Source: Arthrobacter sp. ERGS1:01 (GTDB lineage Bacteria > Actinomycetota > Actinomycetes > Actinomycetales > Micrococcaceae). From it: a stretch of 64,000 nucleotides of DNA. Where the stretch lies: assembly GCF_001281315.1 (NCBI RefSeq), contig NZ_CP012477.1:690193-754192 (forward strand), given 5' to 3'. The notes below the pieces were generated by a model. It was given only the letters and a program-made list of their open reading frames with translations, made no database searches and was not told the origin of the DNA. Below, piece by piece: positions 55,280 to 64,000 of the stretch (position 1 is the stretch's first letter; each line of letters opens with the position of its first letter). Both the position numbers and the translations under genes were made by a program.

Positions 55280-56983
55280 GTGACGATGGTTGAACGAGAA
55301 ACCGAGACTTACCGAAACGGGTCGGGCTGCGATGTGTGCAGCGAACCGGGCCGCGACATCCATGAGGTTGAAACGGTGAGCGCGGCAACGGTGACGCCGC
55401 CGCGGGCGGTGGCATTGGCCGGCAGGTTGGAGCGTGACTCTGCCCTAGCCGAAAACCGCGGCCTCGGGGTCGATGGCCTTCGCGACCCGAGCCGCCCCTT
55501 GGTTTTGGCCCCCAGTTGGGTGCTTGCCCACGAGAAGGGGGAGATGGTCCTGCTGCGCGACCATGAGGTCGTCGTGAAGGACGGTCGCATCGAGGCCGTC
55601 CGGCCGCAGTCAGGCACCACGGACGAGCGTATTGACATGCACGGCCAGATTCTCTTGCCCGGCTTGATTTCCATGCACAGTCACGTCGCTGGCGGCGCGG
55701 CAACCCGCGGCTACGTCGAGGGCAATCTGACCCCCATGAGCAAGGGCGCACCACTGCGCCAGGGCCGCCAGTTCCTCAACGCCATGGTCCTTCTGGAGGA
55801 CCTGCCGGAGGAGGACCTGGACACCATGACGGCCCTGAATCTGGCAGAAATCCTCCGGGGCGGATGCACCACGCAGGTCGAAATGTCCAAGGGTCTGCGG
55901 TCGATGCAGTCCTATGTGCGCGTTGCCCGCCGGTTTGGGATCCGCGGCTACCCGTCGGGGGCGGTTCCCGGGATGAAGCGGATTCTGCCGATCTGGAAAA
56001 GGGGCACCAACGACCAAGCATTGTTCGACTCAGTTCCCGAAACCATGGCCGAAATCCAGGCGAACCTGGCCTACGCACGGACCATCAACGGGGTCGACGA
56101 CGGCCGGATTCTGCCCATGATGGCTCCGGCAACCAACGCGGTGCACACACCCGAGACATTCGCGGCCATGAAGGCTGCCGCCCAAGAGCTTCATGGCCTG
56201 CACATTCACCTTCAGGCTGGCTACGGCCGGGCCCCGCAACCTGACAAGGTAGCGATGAATAGGTTGTGGGGCAACGATGAGATCCCGTGGCTCCACAGCT
56301 TGGGACTCTTCGACGGCTCAGTCCGGGTCTTTGGCGCCCATCTGCTAGGCATCGATTTTGAGCGGGATCTCCCGTTGTTGGCCAATCCGTTCTTCACCTT
56401 CGCCAACTGCCCGTCGGGCACGGGCGCCGGCGTCACTCCGGCGCAGTGGCCCTGGCCGGAGGTCCTCGGCGCAGGCGTCAACTCCGGCATCGGCCTGGAC
56501 ACGCACTCGAACGATTACATCGAAAACCTGAAGCTGGCCGTCATCTATGGCCGGATCCGGGCCGATTTCCTGGGCGACTCGACGCCTGTGCCCATGGTCC
56601 GGCCATCTATCTGGACAGCTGTCGAAGCCGCAACGCTGGGCGGCGCACGTGGACTCGGGCGCGAAGACATCGGCCGCATCGCCGTGGGAGCCAAGGCGGA
56701 CCTCACCAGCGTCGATGTCAGTGGCCTGCTCGTCGGTGTTGGAACTGTTCCCCGCGAACCCTTGAACCACCTCATGTATGCCAACGGCCTCTCCGTCAGA
56801 AACGTCATGACTGATGGCCAATGGCAGGTGCGCAACGGCGCGCTAACAATCGTCGACGAGGCGCGCCTGGTGCGCGACGCTGGCAAGGTCGTCCAGAGAA
56901 TCTGGGACCAGATGGACGCGGACGGGGTTTTTGTAGACGAGCCCCGGAGCGACCTCGTGCCCGCTGCATCCGGTCACGTGTAG
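55280..56983 (+). CDS. Amidohydrolase (metal-dependent, cytosine-deaminase/chlorohydrolase-like)
   Basis: 567 residues from GTG 55280. The first 75 residues are polar and variable. TIM-barrel amidohydrolase follows: LPGLISMHSHVAGGAATRG with H133-x-H135, GLHIHLQAGYG at about 308-313, VFGAHLLGI His about 354, and GLDTHSNDYIENL with Asp about 407. C-terminal DLTSVDVSGLLVG. Probably deaminates or hydrolyses a ring amide. It heads a cluster with an ABC importer, so the substrate is likely imported. Confidence 0.87.
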   Translation: MTMVERETETYRNGSGCDVCSEPGRDIHEVETVSAATVTPPRAVALAGRLERDSALAENRGLGVDGLRDPSRPLVLAPSWVLAHEKGEMVLLRDHEVVVKDGRIEAVRPQSGTTDERIDMHGQILLPGLISMHSHVAGGAATRGYVEGNLTPMSKGAPLRQGRQFLNAMVLLEDLPEEDLDTMTALNLAEILRGGCTTQVEMSKGLRSMQSYVRVARRFGIRGYPSGAVPGMKRILPIWKRGTNDQALFDSVPETMAEIQANLAYARTINGVDDGRILPMMAPATNAVHTPETFAAMKAAAQELHGLHIHLQAGYGRAPQPDKVAMNRLWGNDEIPWLHSLGLFDGSVRVFGAHLLGIDFERDLPLLANPFFTFANCPSGTGAGVTPAQWPWPEVLGAGVNSGIGLDTHSNDYIENLKLAVIYGRIRADFLGDSTPVPMVRPSIWTAVEAATLGGARGLGREDIGRIAVGAKADLTSVDVSGLLVGVGTVPREPLNHLMYANGLSVRNVMTDGQWQVRNGALTIVDEARLVRDAGKVVQRIWDQMDADGVFVDEPRSDLVPAASGHV

Positions 56984-57090
56984 GGCACGGATACGCCCTG
57001 GTTTCGCGGCGTGAGCCACCGAGTCGACCGTTCGCCTATTTTTTCTTTTGCTCATCCTCTGTACCATTCAACGAATTTGGAGTCATATCA

Positions 57091-58011
57091 ATGAAGAACA
57101 ATGCTCCCCGGGTACCAACCCTCTGGCGCAAGCTCATGGCGGCCGCAGTGCTGAGCACCGTGATAGCCGGCACAGCAGCGTGCGGAGGACCGGCACAGAC
57201 GGCGTCCACTCCGGCATCAAACGGCAACGCTCCCTTGGCCGCCCTGGTGCCGGCCAGCATCAGAGCCAAGGGCACGATCGTCGTTGGAACCCAACCCGAT
57301 TTTGAACCGGCCGATTTCACACCCATCGGCGAAAACGGTGTCAAGGGTTTCAATATTGACCTCATGGATGCGATGGCCGCCAAACTGGGGTTGAAAGTCA
57401 CCTACCAGAAAGTGCCATTCGACCAACTACTCGTCGGTGTACAGACCGGCAAATTCGACGCTTCGATTGCCGGCATGACGGACCGCAAGCAACGCCAGGC
57501 AAATGTTGACTTTGTCGACTACCAGGTTGCCGGAACGGTCTTCATGGTGGCCAAAGGTAACCCAAAGAACATCACCGGAGACGCCAATGGTGGCTGCGGT
57601 ATTAAGATCGGCGGCGTTAAAGGCAACGATGACGAGCGACTGGTCGGCCTGATGGCAGCGGCGTGCACCGCGGAGGGCAAGCCGGCCCCGGAGTTGGTCA
57701 CGTTCCCCACAGGCAGCGACAAGAACCTGGCGCTCACCTCCGGCCGTGTTGATGCCATTTTCTGGCCTGATATGGCGGTCTCGGTGATCCAACGCGAGAC
57801 CGGTGGAAAGCTTGAATCCGTGCCCGTGAATTTCGAGCCGAAGGTTTACCTCGGGATGATCTTCGACAAGAAGAATGCTCAGCTGCGCGATGCGTTCCTG
57901 AAGGCAACGGAGGCAATGCATGCCGACGGCAGCTACGACGCAATCCTGAAGAAGTGGGACGTCGCAGTCATCAACCTGCCCAAGCCCGGCGTCAATCTGG
58001 CCACGTCATAA
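57091..58011 (+). CDS. ABC transporter substrate-binding lipoprotein, polar amino acid type
   Basis: 306 residues. Lipoprotein signal: LMAAAVLSTVIAGTAACGG with lipid-modified Cys31. Family 3 binding fold: IVVGTQPDFEPADFTPIGE, GFNIDLMDAMAAKLGLKVTY, FDQLLVGVQTGKFDASIAGMT with TDRKQRQANVDFVDY. Delivers a charged small molecule to the permease at 58116. Start ATG 57091 lies 108 bases after the amidohydrolase. Confidence 0.92.
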   Translation: MKNNAPRVPTLWRKLMAAAVLSTVIAGTAACGGPAQTASTPASNGNAPLAALVPASIRAKGTIVVGTQPDFEPADFTPIGENGVKGFNIDLMDAMAAKLGLKVTYQKVPFDQLLVGVQTGKFDASIAGMTDRKQRQANVDFVDYQVAGTVFMVAKGNPKNITGDANGGCGIKIGGVKGNDDERLVGLMAAACTAEGKPAPELVTFPTGSDKNLALTSGRVDAIFWPDMAVSVIQRETGGKLESVPVNFEPKVYLGMIFDKKNAQLRDAFLKATEAMHADGSYDAILKKWDVAVINLPKPGVNLATS

Positions 58012-58115
58012 TCCATCCGGAGGGCGGGCGGCTATACAAACCAGCAAGCCCTCCGGATTCCCAATCGCAAAATAGGACAGGTTCATGATAATTTTCTCGA
58101 ACGATATTTCCTGGG

Positions 58116-59102
58116 GTGGCATCCGACATGACAGTTAAGAGCATCCGCATCCGACAGGAGCCGGGAATTGCAGGAGAGACCCCGGAATTTATTTCCCCCG
58201 GCCCGGCTTTGGGCAGCCCAGTCCCCGGCATCAAGGCCAGACGCCGGAAGCCATATGGGCAATGGGCTTCAGGGGTCCTGATCCTGGCCGTTGCCGGAGC
58301 CTTTGTTTGGTCCCAGGCGGGAAACCAGAACCTGGACTGGGCAAGCGTCGGACAGTTCATGTTCCACCCGGCAATACTCAGCGGAGTCGTCGTCACACTC
58401 GAGCTATCCGTCTTTTCGATGGTGATTTCCGTAGTGCTGGCGTTCGGTATTGCACTGATGTGCCAGAGCAGGAACCGGTTCACAGCGGCAGTGGGTCAGA
58501 TCTACGTGTGGTTCTTTCGTGGAGTCCCACTTCTGGTCCAGATACTCATTTGGTTCAATCTGGCCGTTCTTTACCCCACCATTCTGGGAACGGACACTAA
58601 TCAGCTGATCTCGGGGTTCACGGCAGGTCTATTTGCACTGTCGCTGGCCGAGTCGGGGTATATGGCCGAAATCATCCGTGGTGGCATACTCTCCGTCAAC
58701 AAGGGGCAAACCGACGCCGGTCTCAGCATCGGACTCACCCGCGGGCAGACACTGCGACGCATCGTCATCCCACAGACCATTCGCGTCATTATTCCACCGA
58801 CGGGCAACCAATTCATTGGGTTACTCAAGGCCAGCTCCTTGGTTTCGGCCATCGGGGGAAGCGATTTGCTCACTCAAACCCAGCTCATTTATGGCCAGAA
58901 TTTCAAGATAGTGCCGCTGCTCATTGTGGCCACCGCCTGGTACCTCATCCTCGTCAGTGTCGCCAGTGTGGGCCAGTACTTCCTCGAGCGCCGGTTCAAC
59001 CCCGACGGTGCCGCGTCAGGACGGTCCGTTCGGCAGCTGCTCAAAAGAAACGTCCTGTTGCAGAAATTCTCCCCTTCCCCTCGAAAGGCGGTCCGGCCAT
59101 GA
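58116..59102 (+). CDS. ABC transporter permease, polar amino acid type
   Basis: 328 residues (GTG 58116; ATG 58128 also possible). Five or six membrane helices after a 45-residue basic N-terminus; the HisM/GlnP EAA loop is YMAEIIRGGILSVNKGQTDA. IYVWFFRGVPLLVQILIWF is also typical of the group. Stop overlaps the ATPase start (ATGA). The C-terminal tail of 35 residues is basic. Confidence 0.92.
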   Translation: MASDMTVKSIRIRQEPGIAGETPEFISPGPALGSPVPGIKARRRKPYGQWASGVLILAVAGAFVWSQAGNQNLDWASVGQFMFHPAILSGVVVTLELSVFSMVISVVLAFGIALMCQSRNRFTAAVGQIYVWFFRGVPLLVQILIWFNLAVLYPTILGTDTNQLISGFTAGLFALSLAESGYMAEIIRGGILSVNKGQTDAGLSIGLTRGQTLRRIVIPQTIRVIIPPTGNQFIGLLKASSLVSAIGGSDLLTQTQLIYGQNFKIVPLLIVATAWYLILVSVASVGQYFLERRFNPDGAASGRSVRQLLKRNVLLQKFSPSPRKAVRP

Positions 59103-59878
59103 CGCCTTCCGCAACGAAGCAACCCCTGATGGTTGCTCACGACGTCCACAAATGGCTCGGCGGAAACCACATCCTGCGCGGCGTCGACATGACGGTCCAG
59201 CCGGGCGAAATCGTCTGTGTCCTGGGCCCCTCGGGTTCAGGAAAGAGCACGCTCCTTCGCTGCATCAATCACCTTGAGCGCATCGACTCCGGCACGGTGG
59301 AGGTCGGTGGCGAGCGTGTGGGCTACAGCCACCATAAGGGCGAATTATTCGAACACACCGAACGGGAGGCCGCCCGGATGCGACGCCAGATCGGGATGGT
59401 CTTCCAGCATTTCAATCTCTTCACGCATATGACCGTGCTGGAGAACGTCACTTACGGGCCCCGCCGCGTCCTCGGGCTGTCCAAGGCCGAGGCCATCACC
59501 CAGGGACGTGATTCATTGTCCAAGGTGGGACTGGCGGAGAAGGCCAAGGCGTACCCCGCGCAGCTCTCCGGCGGGCAACAACAACGCGTGGCCATTGCCC
59601 GGTCCCTGGCCATGAAACCAAAGCTGATGCTCTTCGACGAGCCCACCAGTGCTCTTGACCCGGAACTCGTTGGCGATGTTCTCACCGTCATGAAGCACGT
59701 CGCCGAAGAAGGCATGACCATGATTGTCGTCACCCATGAGATCGGGTTCGCCCGTGAGGTTGCCGACCGGGTCGTGTTCATGGATGAGGGGCGGGTTATT
59801 GAACACGGCCCCGCAGCAACCGTGCTTGACAGCCCGCAACACGAGCGGACCGCGAACTTCCTCCGCCATGTCAAATGA
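59099..59878 (+). CDS. ABC transporter ATP-binding protein, GlnQ-like
   Basis: 259 residues. Walker A GPSGSGKS at 43-50, signature LSGGQQQR, Walker B LMLFDEPTSALD, H-loop VVTHEIGFAREV. An insert FEHTEREAARMRRQIGMVFQH is as in polar amino acid importers. Completes the importer with the two preceding genes. Intact. Confidence 0.95.
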   Translation: MTPSATKQPLMVAHDVHKWLGGNHILRGVDMTVQPGEIVCVLGPSGSGKSTLLRCINHLERIDSGTVEVGGERVGYSHHKGELFEHTEREAARMRRQIGMVFQHFNLFTHMTVLENVTYGPRRVLGLSKAEAITQGRDSLSKVGLAEKAKAYPAQLSGGQQQRVAIARSLAMKPKLMLFDEPTSALDPELVGDVLTVMKHVAEEGMTMIVVTHEIGFAREVADRVVFMDEGRVIEHGPAATVLDSPQHERTANFLRHVK

Positions 59879-60062
59879 GCGTTCATGGATGGCGTACGCC
59901 GGTCCATACATGAGAACCGAGGGGCCTGACTCGTCAGGAGGCGCTCCGGACTGCAACGGTAGGGCGGACTACCGCCTCGCCCGGTGCCTATACATCAGCC
60001 GATAGTCTGAGGACTCCGGGCCCAGCCCGTCCCGTCAGACCAGCAAAGAGGAGCCTTCAAGA

Positions 60063-60839
60063 GTGTCCACCTTGGAAACACCGCCCACCGCCGTTACCCC
60101 ACAAAGTCGGCTAGAGATCCCGGGAACCCAGCCGGTGCCAGCTGCCCCTGCTGCCCGGTCCCTGACCATTTCGGCCTATACCAAGATCCGGGACCGGATC
60201 ATCAGCGGAGAGCTGGCTCCGGGGACCTGGCTCCGGGAAAGGGAACTGTCCGCCGAGCTGAAGGTTTCACGGGTTCCCGTGAGGGAGGCTCTCTTTCAAC
60301 TCGAAACGAACGGATTCACCACCACCGGACCCCGTCACGGAGCCGTCGTGAAGCAACTCACGATCCAGGACGTCAACGAAATCTTTGACATTCGCCTAAG
60401 CATTGAAGTATCAGCGGCAAGCCTCGCTGCCAGGCAGGTCGTCTCCGGTGCATGTACAGACAGTCTTCTAGAGGCACTGGCACTGGCGGAGGCCCTCGCA
60501 TCCAGCGATGACGAGCACGGCAAGGCTCAAGCGAATGTGGCCATTCACGACGAGATATTCAAGCTGACCGGCAATGAGCTTCTGGTGTCGATGATCCGTC
60601 CGGTGGCCAATCGAATGCGGTGGCTCTTTGGGAACGCCGTACATCAGGATTCCGGACAACTTTGCCTGGAGCACAGGCAGCTTTGTGAAGCCATTTGTGA
60701 GGGGCAAGCCGAGCTCGCCTCAGCACTGGCCACGGCGCACATTGAACACAGCAGGAGGCCAGCCATATCCCAACTCGAAGGGAAGCTGCCGGCCCGGCGT
60801 TCGACCGAACCCCGGGAAACCCGGTGGGAGGGCAACTAG
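60063..60839 (+). CDS. GntR/FCD-family regulator
   Basis: 258 residues from GTG 60063 (AGAGGAG upstream). Winged HTH: YTKIRDRIISGELAPGTWLRERELSAEL then SRVPVREALFQLETNGF. FCD effector domain: IFDIRLSIEVSAASLAA, HDEIFKLTGNELLVSMI, EHRQLCEAICEGQAEL. Probably controls the transporter, amidohydrolase and the next genes in response to the imported compound. Confidence 0.92.
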   Translation: MSTLETPPTAVTPQSRLEIPGTQPVPAAPAARSLTISAYTKIRDRIISGELAPGTWLRERELSAELKVSRVPVREALFQLETNGFTTTGPRHGAVVKQLTIQDVNEIFDIRLSIEVSAASLAARQVVSGACTDSLLEALALAEALASSDDEHGKAQANVAIHDEIFKLTGNELLVSMIRPVANRMRWLFGNAVHQDSGQLCLEHRQLCEAICEGQAELASALATAHIEHSRRPAISQLEGKLPARRSTEPRETRWEGN

Positions 60840-61018
60840 GCGGAGGTTTCCACCCTAAATGAGCCACGTCTGCTCCTCTACCTAACCCGATACCCCGCGC
60901 GGATGGCGACCAACGGCGCCCTTCCCCGGTACGCGCGCAACGATATCCCGCGATTTGACGTGCCAACGGACCACCGGCGTTGTTTGACCGCCGATCCCAC
61001 CAACTACAAGAGGTGCCC

Positions 61019-61998
61019 ATGACGCCCACTCTCACTGCTTCCATACTTGAAACATTGGTGGATTTGTGGTCGACCATCGCGGCCGTCGAACAGCGCCTCG
61101 GTGACATTGCGAGGGGTACCACCCACCAGCCAGGGCGCACCTCCCTCCATTTGCCGTCCTCCGATACCCGCTACCTCGTGATGTCCGGGCTGGCAGATGC
61201 CCGGACCCTGACGGCCGTAAAGCTCCTATTGGTCCTTCCCACGCACGTGACGGCAAGACTGCCGACTGAGCGTTCGAGCATTCTACACGCCGACCAATAC
61301 ACGGGTGAGACCCTGGCCCTGCTCGACGGCAGGGTGCCCACACGCATGCGCACTGCTGCGGCAAGCGCCGTCGCCAGCAAATATTTGGCCCGCCCAGCAA
61401 GCTCCACTCACGGCCTCCTTGGGGCCGGCGCCTTGGCCATCGCTCACGTGAAGGTAATGCTCCAGGTGCGTTCCATTGACACCGTGGTCCTGTGGTTCCA
61501 TAGCGCCGCCGTGGAGTCTTTCAGTGCAAAAACCGCTCACAACTCCGTCAACGCCAGTTCGGCGTCGACTATCCAGGAGGTAGTGAAGTCGGCCGATGTG
61601 CTCTGCGCTCTGACCCCATCTGTGGAGCCTTTAGGCCGCGGCAAGTGGTTCCGACCAGGGCTCCACATCAACGCCGTCGGAGCCCGTCCCCGTCCAATCC
61701 ACCGCGAAATCGACTCCGCTGGTATGGGCAGTTCCCAAGTGTTCGTAGACAGCATGGAAACAGCCGTGGAAAAACCCGGTGATATGACGAAGCCGCAGTC
61801 TCGATCAGAGACGTCCGCGGAGAACTCGGAGCGGTCGTCGCCGGCCAGCCGGCGGGGCGCAGCATCGACAAGGACATCACGCTGTCTAATTCCGTGGGCC
61901 TCGGCCTGCTCGACTTGGCCATCGGCCACGTGCTGTTCGATACCGCCGTCCGCCACAACTACAGACCCCACATCAACATGGCACAGCGAGGAGACTAA
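61019..61998 (+). pseudogene. Ornithine cyclodeaminase/mu-crystallin-like protein, frameshifted C-terminus
   Basis: From ATG 61019 (MTPTLTASILETLVDLWS) the frame reads SLHLPSSDTRYLVMSGLADA, RTAAASAVASKYLARP, then GLLGAGALAIAHVKVML (NAD-binding glycine motif) through SVEPLGRGKWFRPGLHINAVGA. Near 61777 the frame moves to DEAAVSIRDVRGELGAVVAG and ends NMAQRGD at 61998. The uncorrected frame runs on to 62008 without sense. Family members reduce or deaminate imino or amino acids. Confidence 0.85.
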
Positions 61999-62000
61999 CC

Positions 62001-63274
62001 GTGCGTGACAGGCACCGAGGTCGCAGAGGTCTGCCCGCCCCCAGCAAACGATCAACTACGGTGTGGGTCCTACTTGCCTTAGCGCTCGTTTCGATCAACC
62101 TGCGCCCGGCAATCACCACCGTCGCAGGCGTCATGGGGCAGCTCCACACCAGCTTCGGAATGGATCCCAACGTGCTGTCCGTGCTGGGTGCCCTGCCCGT
62201 GCTAGCTTTTGGAATCTCGGCGCCGTGCGGGCCCTGGCTCGCTCGCCGGCTTGGCGCCGGCCGGGCGGTGGCCGTGGCACTGCTGGTGCTCGCCGCTGCG
62301 CTTATCGTCCGTAGCCTGGTGCCTGTCCTGCTGCTCCCAGGAACCTTCCTGGCCGGTGCGGCAATCATGACTGCCAGCGTGCTGGTGCCGCAGATCGTCA
62401 AGGCCAACCGGGGGACCGGTTGGTGGATAGGGCTGTGCACCATGGGGTTCGGGCTGGGCGCCGCCTTGGGTGCTGGACTGGTGCAGCCCCTGCAGGACCT
62501 GATGGGTGGAAGCCTCGCCTGGGCGCTGGCCATCTGGGCAGTGCCGGCCCTGCTGGGTGCCGGGCTGATCCACCGCGCCGGTGGCGGACGACCGGACGCG
62601 GCCGGACCCGTACCGGCGGCGGGGGTCCACCCTGCAGGGGCGGGCGCGGTGCCGCTCCGGAGGCAGCGAACGGCGTGGGCTGTGACCACGTTCTTCGGGC
62701 TTCAGGCGCTGCTCTACTTCGCCATCACGTCGTGGCTTGCCGTTTTCCTCGTCTCGAAAGGCCTGGGGCCGGGCGGTGCAGCAGCGCTGCTGGCCTGGTT
62801 TAGTCTGGCTGGCTTGCCCGCAAGCCTGCTGGCCCCCGTGCTGGCTGGCCGGCCGGCCGTCTTGCGGATCATGGCGCCCGGGCTGGGCATGCTGGTGGCC
62901 CTCGCCCTCTTGGGCGTCCTCCTGGCCCCAGCAGAGCTGCAGCTGCCCATGGTGGGCATCCTGGGGGTTGTGCAGAGTGCCGGCTTCGGCCTGGCTATGG
63001 CGCTTGTTGTCATCCGCTCGGCGGGGCCGCAGACAGCGGGCAGACTATCTGCGATGAGCCAGGGCTCGGCTTCGCCCTGGCCTCCCTGGGCCCACTGGGG
63101 GCCGGGCTGCTGCACGAAGCTACGGGCGGCTGGGAGGCCACGTTCTTCGCGTTGGCCGGGGTAGCCTTGCTCCTCGCGAGTGCCGGGTACTTTGCCGTGA
63201 GCGGGGCCTTGGTGTCCATGGAATCCGACGAGCCGGACTCTCGGATTCTGCCGGCCTACATCGGAAGTCGCTAG
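62001..63274 (+). pseudogene. CynX/NimT-type MFS transporter, frameshifted near C-terminus
   Basis: GTG 62001, 2 bases after the preceding gene. About 355 residues in frame: WVLLALALVSINLRPAITTVAGVM is the CynX start, then helices through LRIMAPGLGMLVALALLGVL. Near 63055 sense moves to LGFALASLGPLGAGLLHEAT and ends at 63274 (LPAYIGSR). Uncorrected product stops at 63164 and lacks two helices. CynX-like proteins carry cyanate, nitroimidazole or similar small molecules. Confidence 0.87.
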
Positions 63275-63477
63275 ATGTACTTGCCAAGGGACATTAGCAA
63301 CATGCGGCGCGGCTGAGCGACATGAACAAGACCACTGGGCGAGATAGAACTTGTGTAGAGGTCCATCGATTAACCCAGAGGTGTTCTTCAGTTCTACGCA
63401 ATTCAGTCGGGCAAATCTCAGTGCTGGTTGAAATGCGAGCCGTTTTGTGGGGGGAATACTTCGCCACGTTGATGGGA

Positions 63478-64000
63478 CTATTTTGGCTCTTCAGAATCCA
63501 CGGTGTAATTCTGTCTGAATCCGCCGGATTCCAGTAATGATCTGGCGACGTAGTTGGTGAGGTTCCGGAGGCCTAGGGCTGAGCCTCGGTGGTGCTCTAG
63601 CCTCCCGTCAATTGTCTCGCTTGGGCCGCTGGAGTGGGTCGGTCGAAGTAGGCGAGCACGTCCGTTGCCCGGCGTTTGAGTGTCCGCCCAACGTTTTGAG
63701 TTCCGTGGGCCGGACTCCGGTGCTGAGGGGTCCAATCTCGGCCTGCATCTGTTTCTTTCCTTGGGCTCGGTCTAGTTCGCGGTCGGCGATGGTCATGCGT
63801 TGGTAGATGCCCCAGGTGGCTGCCACTTCACCATATGTACCCAGAGCTAAATGGTTTTTCAGTCGCTTTTTTTTTTCTCGGTAAGCAACCCTCCGCCGCT
63901 ATGAAGGGTTCGTCTGGCTTTGTAGAGGGGTCGCCGGCACGTCCACGGTGCCCGGACGTTGTCTGTTGAACCCTGCGCCGGCACACATCCAGTGCGTCCC
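63478..64000 (-). pseudogene. ISL3-family transposase, C-terminal remnant (runs off window)
   Basis: From the right edge: DPLYKARRTLHSGGGLLTEK, EVAATWGIYQRMTIADRELD, then STGVRPTELKTLG; after a frameshift around 63700, RLLRPTHSSGPSETIDGRLEHHRGSALGLRNLTNYVARSLLESGGF. The SNGPTEAINGRLEHLRG-like box carries the catalytic Glu of ISL3 transposases. Ends with VDSEEPK. Broken by at least one shift; a poly-A/T run at 63869-63877 may be another problem. Confidence 0.85.

Noticed and set aside
63322..63537. 71-residue plus-strand frame before the ISL3 remnant
   Set aside because: No ribosome site or family signal; it overlaps the 3-prime end of the ISL3 transposase remnant.
1..64000. tRNA, rRNA, CRISPR arrays, replication origin
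   Set aside because: No cloverleaf with CCA-end context, rRNA segments, repeat-spacer arrays or rep/par genes were recognised by eye; weak tRNA genes could be missed without a covariance search.

Overview
The window looks like accessory DNA from a high-GC Gram-positive of the Micrococcaceae (Arthrobacter-like). The reasons are strong third-position GC, frequent GTG/TTG starts, Arthrobacter-type small proteins (CsbD, LapA, DUF5996, Csp) and many actinobacterial insertion sequences. No rRNA, tRNA, CRISPR array or replication gene was recognised, so chromosome versus plasmid cannot be decided.

Layout. 1-3.5 kb: a cut-off MFS transporter divergent from a sulfatase, then a frameshifted nucleoside deaminase. 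3.6-7.2 kb: small stress and envelope genes (LapA, CsbD, proline-rich and zinc-ribbon proteins, cold-shock protein, lone receiver domain). 7.2-9.5 kb: a secreted phospholipase A2-like protein coupled to a small membrane protein, then a broken HTH gene. 9.7-17.0 kb: a defence and mobility island with a TIR-like protein, umuD plus truncated umuC behind a LexA-like box, a PIN protein with a partner, a HEPN-suspect protein, and a three-gene unit of Zn-ribbon recombinase-like protein, HTH protein and tyrosine recombinase. The recombinase is cut by an IS21-family element (17012-19863). 19.9-21.7 kb: a methyltransferase pseudogene split by an IS5-family element (20419-21360). 21.9-32.4 kb: hypothetical genes, a cation efflux protein, an NB-ARC regulator divergent from two alpha/beta hydrolases, an MFS exporter, a DUF5996 protein and a UBP zinc finger.

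32.8-38.6 kb is a complete Tn3-family transposon, 32843-38596, with 40-bp inverted repeats and a 5-bp TATTG target duplication. Its transposase is broken and its resolvase intact. The cargo is a secreted hydrophobic protein followed by a small membrane protein. The secreted protein shares its N-terminal export domain with the phospholipase A2-like protein at 7.6-8.3 kb, which also sits directly before a small membrane protein. I read this as a candidate toxin/immunity family with one shared pro-domain and exchangeable C-terminal effectors; it is the most interesting lead here.

38.6-44.2 kb holds hypotheticals, an IS3 remnant, a second serine recombinase, a GNAT acetyltransferase and an RHS remnant. 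44.2-54.5 kb is a kynurenine/anthranilate catabolic cluster: kynureninase, an Lrp regulator, RidA, thioesterases, 2-aminobenzoate-CoA ligase and the two-domain 2-aminobenzoyl-CoA monooxygenase/reductase. Four accessory genes between them (PaaX, FAH, cupin, TesB) are frameshifted. 55.3-63.3 kb has an amidohydrolase, a polar amino-acid-type ABC transporter, a GntR regulator, a frameshifted ornithine-cyclodeaminase-like gene and a frameshifted CynX-type transporter, probably for uptake and breakdown of one nitrogenous compound. An ISL3 transposase remnant runs off the right edge.

Frameshifts are so frequent that assembly indels and real gene decay cannot be separated from the sequence alone.
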